DNA of 64,000 nucleotides, taken from NCBI GenBank assembly GCA_964036155.1, contig OZ038422.1:29907201-29971200 (forward strand), in the 5' to 3' direction. Made by a program: the position numbers and the translations under genes. Below the pieces are notes generated by a model. The model ran no database searches. It was not told the DNA's origin and was given only the letters and a program-made list of their open reading frames with translations. Within the stretch, counting starts at the first letter, position 1, and every line of letters starts with the position of its first letter. This document shows positions 46,217 through 58,200 of this stretch, piece after piece. The DNA comes from Diploscapter coronatus (taxonomy: Eukaryota; Nematoda; Chromadorea; Rhabditida; Rhabditidae).

Positions 46217-48706
46217 ATGAGCACTAATAGCAGCACAAATCCATCAAATATCAGAAGACTGAAGAGGGTAACTTCCTACATAAATTTGTATTATAATTCC
46301 TTGTTAAATCATTTTTTCAATGGTAGATGGAAGATTAAAAAAAAAACTCGGAGAAAAGACTATTTTAAATCTTGTTTCAGTATGCAAAATATGATTAATT
46401 TACACGAATTTATGAAAATGAAAAATTTAGCTTTTAAAATTTAGACTCAAGATGACCTACTGTCTTTAAACATGGAATTCGATTCAATGAAGCTATACTC
46501 CTCCAATCCGTATAAATACTCCGACCTTGAAACTGAAATGGTAAATTTACAGGATACTTATTTGCTAATTATTGCCAGTTTTTTTTTTTAAATAAAAGTT
46601 TCTCTAGCCTAAAGTAGAGTATCGTCCATTTACAGCCAACTCCCACCGAAGAAGGGTTCAATGAGGACGAGCTAGACCAAATCCTCAAAGCGCGAGATAT
46701 GACTCCGAGGGAAAAGATTTCCATACTCGATGAAAAGTGCGAGAAATTACCATACCTAGCGAAGAAGAAATATCGCGCATGGCGTTTCGAGCATGACAAA
46801 ACTACAGTAGGATAATTTCATCAAACAACCACAGACTAAAAACTATTCAGATAGACATGTTTGTCGACAAGCAAAATCAGGAGCTTCAGAAAATAATCAA
46901 GCAAGGTTTAAACTCTGACACTTCCCTTGGTAATCAATTGGTAGTAAGTATTCTCTAGGAATTATTTTTTAAATTCAGACGACTTTTACCGTACCATGAA
47001 TTTACTACTACAAATCTTCAGCGATAAGGATGCATTTGTGAGATGGGCGAAGTCAGAATGCTTGCTAAACGAGTATGAAAATCATATACAGTTCCGGTCA
47101 AAAGATAGTAAACACCTTGTTTTTTGACCATAACTTTTTTTCTACTTTACCTATTTTGACAAACTTTTTTTCATTTGAAAGAGGATAAAAAGTTACATAA
47201 GTGTGCCAATTTTCAGCTTTCTAGGTATACCAATTCACGAGTTATCGATTTATTTCAATTTTTGCGCGGACAAAAGATAGTAAACAGTTTTGAAAATGGT
47301 CCAATTAAACCAATTAGCGGGGGATAATTAAGCGCGGATATTTTTTCTCGAAAGTAACCTTTTTCATCTATATATTTGCCAAGTTTCAAATCAATTGGAT
47401 TAGAAATAAGAAAGATACGAATTTTTTTCGGAGACCCTCCTTAACTATAGAAAATAGTCTATTTTGACGTAGACGCATCAGAAAACGTGATGACGTACGC
47501 GAGTGGGTGGAGTTTGGCGAGAAAGAACTCCTGTGTTTAATTCTCTGATCAAATCTGCATAAGTTCCATATAAATTTCCTTTATGAAAAAAATCATATGA
47601 GCACGTTGAGATGAAGAAAAATGAGGTACCCAAAATTGCTTTGCTTAACTATGAAAAACGTCTTATTTTCATGGAAAAAAAGATTCGGCATATTGTTATC
47701 TTTTCGAACAATTTTTCATAGGGTAAGTTTTAACAATAATTGTGTAGTTTTAATCGGAGAATCAGATGTAGCCATTTTTCACTTCCTAACTCCATCCACT
47801 TGCGTACGTGATCACGTTTTTTGATGCGTAGACGTCAAAATGGGTTATTTTCTATAGTTAAAAGGGACACCCCGATCCAGAACTGACAAATTCAGAACTG
47901 TCCGATCCAAAACTTTTGTTAGCCCAGTCAGACACGCCTATTCACAAAAGTTCTGAATCGGGCAGTTTTGGATTTGCCAGTTCTGGACCGGAGGTATCCC
48001 AATTAAGGAAGGTCCTCGAAAAAAAATCATATCTTTCTTATTTCTGATCCAACTTATTTGAAACTTGGCAAGTATATAGATGAAGAAGATTACTTTCGAG
48101 GAAAAATATCCATGCTTAATTATCTTCCGTTAATTGGTTTACTTGGACCATTTTCAAAACTGTTTACTATCTTTTGTCCGCGCAAAAATCGAAATAAATC
48201 GATAACTCGTGAATTGGTATACCTAGAAAGCTGAAAATTGGCACACTTATGTAACTTTTTATCCTCTTTCAAATGAAAAAAAGTTTGTCAAAATAGGTAA
48301 AGTAGAAAAAAAGTTATGGTCAAAAAACAAGGTGTTTACTATCTTTTGACCGGAACTGTATATTAAACAATAATAAAGAATATCTAGCCTCAAAATGACC
48401 TCACGAATTTCAGGGAAATCCAAATTATTGGCATGCACATACTCACGGGTGGAAAATTCTCGTTTACGGTAAAGGCGAATGAATCTGTGAAGAATTTAAA
48501 AGACATGGTTTTTGAACAAACAGGAATTCCTGTAAGCGAGCAAACGCTGATATTCGGGGGTAAAATAATCGACAATTTATTAGTATATATTTTTAAATGA
48601 ATCTAATAATTTAGGCAAGAAACTAGAAGATGGGAAAAACATATCAGACTACAAGCTCGATCATACAATGACGTTCCATCTTGTAAAACGATTCACTGGA
48701 GGATAA
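46217..48706 (+). CDS. Helical protein with C-terminal ubiquitin-like domain ending Gly-Gly
   Basis: Seven exons in phase: 46217-46267, 46445-46540, 46636-46806, 46851-46929, 46979-47072, 48414-48559 and 48615-48706, giving 242 residues. Residues about 1-165 are hydrophilic and probably helical (EDELDQILKARDMTPREK; KKYRAWRFEHDKT) and match no family I know. Residues about 166-242 align along their length with ubiquitin: MHILTGGKFSF, a helix NLKDMVFEQTGIP, QTLIFGGKKLEDG, and HLVKRFTGG at the end. Counterparts of ubiquitin Leu8, Ile44, Lys48, Val70 and Arg72 are kept. The chain stops right after Gly-Gly, so the C-terminus is mature and could be activated by an E1. A conjugatable modifier or a scaffold with a ubiquitin-like tail are both possible. 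Intron 5 was expanded from about 70 nt to 1341 nt by a transposable element. Confidence 0.75.
47089..48358. mobile_element. Long-inverted-repeat DNA element in an intron (Tc/mariner-type ends)
   Basis: Termini are CAGTTCCGGTC and its exact reverse complement, flanked on both sides by TA (47087-47088 and 48359-48360), the target duplication and CAGT start usual for Tc1/mariner-type elements. The inverted arms run about 430 bp inward (left 47089-47515; right 47785-48358) and are nearly identical except for a nested insertion in the right arm. The middle, 47516-47784, has no transposase motifs, so this is a non-autonomous element. It lies within the fifth intron of the ubiquitin-like gene. Confidence 0.88.
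47862..48002. mobile_element. Nested TTAA-flanked MITE
   Basis: A 141-bp palindrome inserted in the right arm of the larger element. Both sides carry TTAA (47858-47861 and 48003-48006). The left arm of the host element has the uninterrupted site ctatagTTAAgga in reverse complement at about 47436-47456, so the empty site is visible in the same molecule. The inverted repeats, about 57 bp, share GATCCAGAACTG and GTCCGATCCAAAACTTTTG with scattered transitions. TTAA duplication is typical of piggyBac-type mobilisation. Confidence 0.88.
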
Positions 48707-49486
48707 GCCATCAAAATCTCTCTGAATAAGGTTACTTCTATTTCGCCTTCTTGCATGTAACTTTATGCAATCACCTTTATTTCTGATGTAACCTATTATT
48801 CATTAAATTTCGACATAATAAATTTTTAACGACATCTAATAGCATGCCAAATTGTTTATATTATTAGTTCGAAGTCTGGAGGGTACAAAATGGAGTACGA
48901 TTATTTTAGAAAAAGAAATTAGCATGTGAAAAAGTGAGACTGGCTTTAAATCGATTTTTCCATCCTTTTTCAACCCTCGAAATTTCGGACTCGACAAAAT
49001 ATTACCTAGCTAGTTTGCCCCTATCATAAATAATAGATAAGAAATTGTAACAAATGATTTTAATATTCGCCAGCCTAACGAATAATACCCAGTAAAACTT
49101 TTTGACCGCCATTGCAGATTAATGATACATTTGGTCTGAAAAATGGGTACAGTTCAATTATTTCCTATTAATGCCAAAATAATTTCGTTCCTCATCAAAT
49201 GACTAAATCTGCAGTAATGATCATTTTCTGTTTTGAGTTAGAAATGGATTTCCATTAGCAGAAGATTATGTGTCTGTAGATTTTCGATGAGTTCAGAAAT
49301 CTATTTGAAAGTACTGAATTTACAAATCGATATTATGAGTAAGTGTAAATGTAAAACCGAAAATTTACTCTCATTAGTAATTTAGTCACAAAAAATGAGG
49401 AATAACTTACAAGCACAATCCGTAAAATTATCGTACTAACCAAAATTAGTTTATTTTTAACAATTATCGATGAGGTTATGTTAGAT
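48707..49486. other. Intergenic, convergent 3' ends
   Basis: Between the ubiquitin-like gene stop (+) and the secreted protein gene stop (-). An AATAAA lies at about 48819 and may end the ubiquitin-like transcript. No gene seen. Confidence 0.45.
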
Positions 49487-50636
49487 TTAACTAGCTGGAC
49501 AAGTTGGCGTATTTCCGGCCTGTGGTTGTGCACTCAGGTAGCAGGAGTATTTTCCAGAAACATCCTTCTTGACAACGATGTCGACAATTTTCTTGCAGCA
49601 ATTGTATTCGGCCAGGTTAATCGCCTGCATTTGAATTATGAGATTATAATAACGTATAAAGCTCAAACCGTAGCCAGTTTCAAGCAAGTTTGATCTACAT
49701 AGTCTTTGTAGACGTATGCTAAGCCCTAAACAATTTTAAAGAATGTTTTAGAATTGTAGAAGGTCTAACCTTTTCGTAGACCTTATTCGCACATTTTTCG
49801 TACATGCCACTCTGTCCAGCGTTGTTTTTTCGGCCTAAAATATGATTATCATTATGGTTTGTTCTATTTCGCATCAAAATGTAAAAAATTTTGAACACTC
49901 AATGCGATTTGATAAAGATAGGCATAGATGGCTCAATTTAAATGTCTGAAAAGCCTGCTTGAGAAGAAAAACGTCGAATTCTTAATTCCGTTACCCATCC
50001 AAATGAGTCTTGCGCATTGAGAATTCGACTTATTGATCGTGAACGAAGATATAACATACAGTTCATGGCGATAGTAGACAGATTAGCATAAGGTGTTCCT
50101 AAGGCCTTCATTGCTTTCGGCTTGACTTTCGCAGCCAAACAGGTGGCATTTGAAGGCTTGATGCACTTGTCCCCTAAAATAGAAGAGATAAATCAGTCTG
50201 ATTAGAAATATCTATCTACATTGACTCATGATATTGTTGGCGATGGAGATAGTGCCTGGAGTGGCGACTGTCATGACGCACTTCATGCAGACCTTGTAGA
50301 TCTTGTCGTCCGTCGCTGAGGTGCCGTCATAAGGCAGAATGTCGATGATTGTTGGTTCAACGCATTGAAGACCCTATGGTATGTCATGTGTTATAACAAA
50401 TTTAGAAAATAATACTCGATAAATTGCAAAATATCAAGTACAAACGCGAAACTTCAAAAATCTACGATAACTAACTTTACCTTGACTACGGTTTTATTGT
50501 TGAGTTGATAATCGGATAGCTTGATTCCACTCATCTTCAAAACCTTTTCAATTGCTTTGTCTCTATAGGTTTGAGCATAGGAAAAAGCGATTAATGAAGA
50601 AATCGTTATGAAGAATATCAATTTGTTGTAACCCAT
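49487..50636 (-). CDS. Secreted cysteine-rich protein (hypothetical)
   Basis: Six exons in phase (50636-50481, 50373-50220, 50173-50060, 49834-49770, 49725-49669, 49624-49487) give 227 residues. The N-terminus is a clear signal peptide (KLIFFITISSLIAFSYAQ) with likely cleavage after SYA. The mature protein has spaced cysteines: GLQC, VCMKC, WDKC, ATC, MNC, YEKC, QTC, YNCC, YSC and TPTC, an even pattern that suggests disulfides in the extracellular space. No repeats, membrane segments or enzyme motifs are visible. I do not recognise the family; nematode genomes contain many lineage-specific secreted cysteine-rich proteins. Confidence 0.75.
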
Positions 50637-52222
50637 TTTTTAATCCAGGAGATATGATCCAATGCCAAATCCTGCAACAAAAATGAATCAACTAAAATAT
50701 GGATTTGCTAACTAAATTCATTATATGTGTACGACGAGATATATTGCTCAAGGAATGGCACGAATCAGATAAAACAGATATGCATTCGGAGAATGATTTT
50801 AAAAATTCTTTAAAACACCTTATATATCATATTGGTATCCCAAATGATATAGCAGTTGAACGATTAAAATGAGCAAAACAGAAACTGAAGCCGGTTTTCA
50901 TAGACAAATGATGAGGGTCAAGATCGTTCTGATGAAATTAGTACCTAAAGAGGATCACACTGATTTGCTATGAAAAGAGCAGCCATTTCTCGGATTATAT
51001 AGGTTTAATCGACTCGTAGAGATTTACGTGCCGCACTAGAAATTCCTCGCTTCGCACCCATTCGCTCGTCGTTCTAGTGCCAGCTGTTAAGATTTTAACT
51101 ACCCCTGCTATATTTATAATCTAGGCGAATTTAGCTAAATTCGTTAAATTGATTGAAGATTCATAACTAGATTGGATTAAATTGAAACTACTCAATTTTT
51201 AAAAATAAAGCTATAAACATAACATTTCTGTCAATGATAGAATCAAGGATAGGCTTTGACTCAAAGTATTTAACAGATAAGTGTACAATAATTTATATTT
51301 CATGGGTGAAAATTTTAAACGAAATCATTAGAGATTAGTAAATCAGATAAAATCTCTCCAACTTCTTACAAAATTTCCTACAAATTCAACCTATTCTGGT
51401 GTGTTTTTGATAAATTGAAACTAAAAAAAGGGTGACTACAGAATTATATAGTAGAGGTAATAAGCGTCTTTATAAAATTTAGTTCAATTATTGTATCATT
51501 TATTTATTCTTATTCGTATAAATTTCGAACTCTGGATAACCCAAATCTATAAATAAATTCGATTTTGATATTACGCAATTTTCATCCTTCATTATTTTTG
51601 TGTATTCTATAATATCAAACAATCTTGATAAGTGAATATGATTGGATTTACAATTTAATAAATAGAAATCTTAAACATCTTAAATAGCCAATAAAATATC
51701 CGTAAGCGCGTTCACAGTGCAAGCGATTGGAAGTCTGGTGGGGATTTTCATAGAAATTTTAAAATCCAATTCAAAAAGTTGAAACATGTTAAAATAAAGC
51801 ACAAAATTAATAGCGAGAAGCTGCGAGCGATTTGGTTAGAAAGACATTGTTGCAGAGGGGAAAGTCATTCATTTGAAATGAAGATTAAAATTCATCAAAT
51901 TCACTATTTCATCATATAATTTAAATTAGAAATAATTAATAACACGATTTTTTACACGTATTGGCCTTCAGCTTGAATAATAAAAATAAGATAGAAGATA
52001 GCAATTTGTTCCATGATTTTGAGTGAATCGATGACTTTCTTATCCTATGTCTTAAAGTGTAGGTTTCGGATTTTTGAAGTTATGAACTTGAGGTAAGGAA
52101 TTTTCGTGGAATATCATCAATATGGATAAACAGTTTTTTAATTCAAGAAATTTGAACGTTTTATGATATTGATGATATTGTAAAAGATTTTGTTTGAGGC
52201 GGGAAATTAACGAGTTTATGGG
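50637..52222. other. Intergenic region, one hairpin
   Basis: AT-rich and without coding support. A 9-bp perfect hairpin stem (GCACTAGAA at 51033, TTCTAGTGC at 51072) encloses a GC-richer loop. Otherwise nothing recognised. Confidence 0.4.
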
Positions 52223-55200
52223 TTATTTAAAGAAAGAGAAGACTTTCTGCCCAGCTCCCTCGACCATATTTGACACCGAAGAAATTGACGCGGTTGCATG
52301 ACCCAGATTACTTAGAGAAGTAGGGAATACAGAATGGGAGGCTCCATTTGCTAAATTTTTAATTGTTGATATTTTTTAACTCTTAAAATTCATTATTTTG
52401 AATTTTTTTTTTAAATTTAAATGGGATTAATTTGCGGGCGAATATAAAATTGAAAATATTCTTGATTTTACAATTTTCTGAAAATAAACATTTCTTACTA
52501 TGTTCATGCAGAGCCACATTAGTCTCCTCGAGTTGCAGTCTTCTGCTAATCGACTGATAGGTTTTACTATTAATCCTCTCATCATCGATTCCATGTAATT
52601 CAAAGTCAGAATAGACTTTCTAAAATCCAATTATCAAACTAGTGCTACGACATTCCCCTTTAGTGAAACAGTATTTCCGATATTATGAGATTTTCAGACA
52701 GTGTATTTTAAATTAGAAGATTCAAGGCCTATATTTTCATATGCCTCCGATGAGAGCCTCAAATAGAGGTTTCTATTCTTAATACCTTCTTTGAGGTGTT
52801 TACGAATAGAGAATATAGTAAATAATTCTGTAAAATTATAAAATCTACCTTGACTATAAAACTCAGGCATTGGAATTGGTAGGATGAAAGAGATTGTTGC
52901 AATCGTTCCGTCAGCCACTCGTTGATCATTTTCATTTGATTGTCGTACCAGTGCTGAGGTATCAATTCGATATAAGTTTCAAAATGATTATACTCAATCA
53001 AAATTTCAATATTCATATGAAAAAGAATTACATAAAGATATAAAACATCACTAAAATACTAAAAGAAGATGCTTACCTCGAAAAGACTATTAACCCACAA
53101 TTCATCAACGACGATTTGCCGTAGTTGTTCGGTGCAGCCACGCATGAATGTGACATAGCTGTTCCCGATGTGACCAGTAGATTGAGTCGGTGCGACAGCA
53201 GCGTGCTGGGTCTGAAAATGAATATCATAATTAGAAAAGCTAAATTTTTGAAGTTAAAAATACGAAAAATAGAGAACAGCAATAATTTGAAAATATACAA
53301 ATTTGGTGAATAGAAACTCCACCTTATTAGCTTGCGTATGATTTGTTTGGGTCGCATTTGGTGGGTGCTGATCGCCGACGATCGTTTTCACTTTGTTGAA
53401 AATAGAGGTCGGTTTTGGCTGAAATAAAAAAATCAGATTTTTGTACTTTTCAAAATACATTCTTATTTAAAATAAAATAAATGTAATGATTTTTACAGAT
53501 TAGGTTTTTTTTATTTCAAAAAAGACCAAATAAAACTCACCGCCATGCTCAATAAAGCGCCAATCGGATTTCCCTCATCGTACCGAGCCAATTTCGAGAG
53601 GACAAATTCCAAAACTCCGATCAGTTTGTCCTGAAAATAGAAAATATTTCAAACAATTGCATTCATTCTGATACCTGAATGCAAGTTTCCATGTCCTTGA
53701 GCATCGTGTCTAACGTTTCGTCCAGTTTCGATTGGTATTTGTACTGAAAAATAAAATAGTAATATTTCGGGAAAGAATGATGAGGAAAGATTGGAGATAA
53801 TATTTTCACTATGATAATGCCAAGATTATAAAATATAATTTTAGAGAAAGAAATACAAAATGAGTTGAAACAGTGAATTTTCTATAATTTTTTTCAAGAC
53901 TATTTTCTAGTTAAAAATAATTTTTGAAAATGCTGACCTCTCCCGAATCAACCGCGATCCGTTGCGCTCTCGTTTTCGAGCTGAACATCACATTGATCAT
54001 GACGCAAACTTCCGAGGGCAAAATGTAGTCGGTAGATTTTCTCGCTCTCTGCATCCAATTGTCGAATTGTTGGTAGGTGCTGGAATTAGAAAATGTCAAA
54101 TTATTTGATCTTTCATTCATTTTTTATCGACACGGTCATTAGAATTCTTTTTTATTATATAATTTTTAGATATCTTTCGAAACATATTTGATATAATTAA
54201 TTAGTATTTGGGGAGTATTTTAGGTTTTTTTACTATCTTATGAAACAAATTTGACCGAATTTTTGATGATTTCGATAATTTCAACAAGAAAAATGAATAA
54301 AATCGGTAAAGAAATCTTACACATCCTCTACTTATTCATCAAAGCATACCAAAGGTATCATTTTCTATGAAACTATTGGAAACCATACCTATTCGCCACT
54401 TTTGAAATCATATCGCTAGTGAGACTTTTCATTCTGACATGCAGATATCGTCTGAACTCCTCTTCTGGCCAATTCAAATCGATGACGAAGGTGTGCAGGG
54501 CGTCCAGTTTCCAATAAATATCTTCGGAAGTCGCGCAGCCATCTCTGAAAATTCGCTTTCTTTTAAAAGAGATTATTATCAATTAACGCTAAACTTTTGA
54601 GTCGAATAAATGGAAAATGTGAGGCATAACCATTTCATTTTACGAAGCATAAATTTTCATCGATGCTTCTAATATCAAAGCAAAAATACAGTTTGATAAG
54701 GATAAATGGCTCTTTTGAATCCTATTTTAACCATAAATGAAAAGACCCAACAATTTAAAATAAAAACGAACTAAGAAAAGAAGACTAACTTCCTCGGTTC
54801 CCACTTCTCCTTGCTGAATCCCTTCTCTATCGATTGAGCTATGGAATGTTCCATTAGATCGGTATATCTTGTTACCATCGGTTGGAATTGCTGCGTGATT
54901 TTGTTGTGAAAAATACCATGTTTCAGGGAAGCTGAAATTCGTTATATTAGTTTTTAAAAAAATCTTAATTTCTTCCATTTTTATCCGAGTTGAGGAAGGA
55001 AGATAGTAAAGAATCAAACATTTCATTCAAACAATTCAATTCTCTTGGAAGAGGCTTTTTTTCGAAATTTTATCCAATTTTCTTACATTCCGAAAGCAGA
55101 AAGTCGTTGAGCATCTGGAACAGAGGGAAAGCGTCCCAGCTGTCTGGAGGCTGCACATCCAAGGCAGCGTCCAGATCGACCGAATAGAGACTCCAGAAAA

Positions 55201-58200
55201 TCTCCGAGTGATCAGCCAGAAGGTCGGAGAACCACGCAAATGCCTGCAAAGTTTTGAGCTTTAGAAATTTGAACCGAAAAATTCGCACAACAAAATTCTG
55301 ATGGCAACGGCAACCCAACGCTAAATTATATTTTGACATTATATTTGAATTGATCGTTTTTTTTTTCTTAATTTCCTTATAAAAAAAACCTCAATCAATC
55401 CGAATATTTTCACTCATTTTTTATAGTTTGTTGAAACTGCAATAAGGGGAAACTAAAGAATTCCAGTGCTTGGGTATTCAAAGACTGACGAAAGCTAAAA
55501 GCGGGGGATGTGGAAAATTCTAGAAATGCCAAAATTTCAAATTTCTAGAATTTCCCGAAGCAATTTAAAAGGAACTGCAAACGGTTTGGGTTTAGGGAAA
55601 ATTGAAAACTTCGATTCTGAGAGAAAAAGCAGGTTCAATTTTCCCGATACCGTAATTTTTTGTCGGATGGCTAAGGGTTTACAGATAGACATACCGATCG
55701 AAGTTGCTGAAAATTATTATTGATAGAGGAGAGGAGGTTTGCATTCAGAGACGGGGAATTCATTCACTTTGGTAAACATTCTCAGAAATTTCATATACCG
55801 TAAACTTACTCGAATTCAGCATTTCATCATCTTTTAATAAGGTCTACGGTATTTCATGCAAAAAGTTCTCAGTTTTCTAGAAATTCTAAAAAGGGGGTAT
55901 GCGATAGATGCACAGAAGACATTATTTCGAAGGAAAATTATGATGTTAGAAGAAAAATTCATCCACAAGTAAGTCCAAAATAAAAGTGAAAATTTAGTCG
56001 ATAAATTTTGAAGAATAGAAAATCAGGCCAACCTCCCCATGATGTTCCTCGTTTTCCTTAAGCAAATCGATGCAGAACTCGGTGATTCGGACCATATCTT
56101 CGATTCTTTGCTGCGGGGAAACGTCCAGACCCATTCGCTCTGAAAATCGACATATGCTGGTAAGTTTCAAATAAATCATAAATATTTTAAAGCCCTTAAA
56201 GGGCAATTTCTCTCTCTCTCGTCGGTTCAAAATTATATGTGAGCTTGGACCAAAAATTGATGAATAAGTTTCAAAATATCCCCCAAAGGTCACTTAATTT
56301 CGAACATAAAATGTTTCAAAGTTCAGATGTGATCAGAGAGAATAAAACTTTGAAAATAAGTAATGAAAACCCACGCTCGATTTTCGCCTCATTGCAAATC
56401 CTGGTGTAATTAACTAGTGCCGCATCTTCTAAGCATTTCCGAATGACGGCTCGGACTTCTTCTGGAGGCACGGGGGAGACGACGTCTTTCATTAGGACCT
56501 GGAAAAAATCAATAAAAATTTTCAAATTAAAAAAATGATAAAATCAACAAATTTAAAAAAATCACCCTTTCCAATAATGATAAGGTCCCTTTCAGAGCTC
56601 CCTCAGGACGACCAAATGGGAAACAATACCTGAAAATAGCAGTTTTCTGTGGAAAGCAGAAAAAGAAACCTACCGAAAATTCGTTATCTGCTTTTCCAGC
56701 AGAACCCGTAATCGCTCTTTGATCTCTTGGAACTTTTCTTTCTCTTCCAAAGTAACGGTACCGACGCCTTCGGGACTGGAATTTTCACGTTTTATATTAA
56801 AACTTGGTTCGTTTAAAGGATTTTAGATTGACTATGTTTCAAGAATCCCCTATAAACAAATGTTTAAAAGCGACATTAGTATCGATTAAAATAAAACGAA
56901 AAATAAGCGAATATTCAAAAACCACATCAGTTTCTATTCGTATCAAGATCCTAGAATTTCGAAATTATTCTATCTCCAAACTGAATTCGCCTTTAAAAAT
57001 AAAAATTCACCCGCTCCGATCCGGCACGCATCTGTTTCCATGGACGTGGCTGGCGCAAAAGGCGAACGAGTAGTGAATGAGGGTGGGGTCGATGAGATGG
57101 CCTTCGTCTGCTTTATCCAACAAATTCCCTAGCAGAGTGACGTGTCGATGGCAACCCCTCACCATGTATCGCGCACAGTACTCATCCAGAATGAACACTT
57201 GGCCGGGGGAGAACCAACCCTGAAAATGGTCTCTTTAAAGTTTAGAAAATTTTCAATAAAATGCAAAAAGAATGACTATGTTTCAAAGAAACAACACCTA
57301 GAATTTATTGAAATAGAAATAGTTCGTTAAAGGGAACTAAAAGAAAGAAAACGCCCTTACCAGAGAACAAATCGGCTCCTCCATTCGGTAATTGAGCACT
57401 TGTCGTTGAACGTCGGCAAATAGATGGTCATGGTTATAGGAGATTGGGTCGGCCTGAAAATCGTCATTTTTCCATTTTTAGGTTAAAAACTTCAAAAGTT
57501 TGAATTTCTATAACTTTATATTTGTAAAAATTTCTCAAAACGAATAAACACACAATCACAAACTATCATGCTCTCTATCTTAAGAAAGGAAGATTCGCAA
57601 AAATCCCCAACTTTCCCAATTTTACGCTAATTTTTCCGAAAACCACTAACCGAAATAATATCGTCCAATCCGTGTTTGCTGGCCTTATCCTGGAATCCCT
57701 GGGCTTTCGTATTGACGCTCGACGCTTTTGGAGGAACAGGTTTGTAGGCCTGACCCGTGGCGCGATAAAGTGCCTGCAAGGTTGCAGTTTTCCAAATAAA
57801 AAACAAGGAAAATGTCATCTTCGATTTTAAGAATCTTATCAAATAGAAATCGAAAATTAGTTGCCGAAATAAAGGAACTCGTACCTGAACCCACAAATGC
57901 CGTTCGTTTTCGTCGTTCGTTGCAAATTTCAATTCGTCGCCTTCTTTAATAGCAGTGAAGAAATGCTTGCCACCGATTTGGGAGAGTTCTAGAAAATTTG
58001 GCAATTTTTAAAACCTCGACAATGTACGATTGCAAGAGCACAATGATCAATGATTTTTGTGAGTATTTTTTTAACAGCTCAAAACATACAAGATGAAATT
58101 TCGAAAGTTTAAATATTCTCAAAATAAGAATACCCGGATCAGTCTCAGGCATGTAGTCGATTGTGAATCCATCCAACTGCATTAATTCGGTCGGGTCCGA

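Noticed and set aside
46569..46799. 76-codon frame on -
   Set aside because: Antisense shadow of exon 3 of the ubiquitin-like gene.
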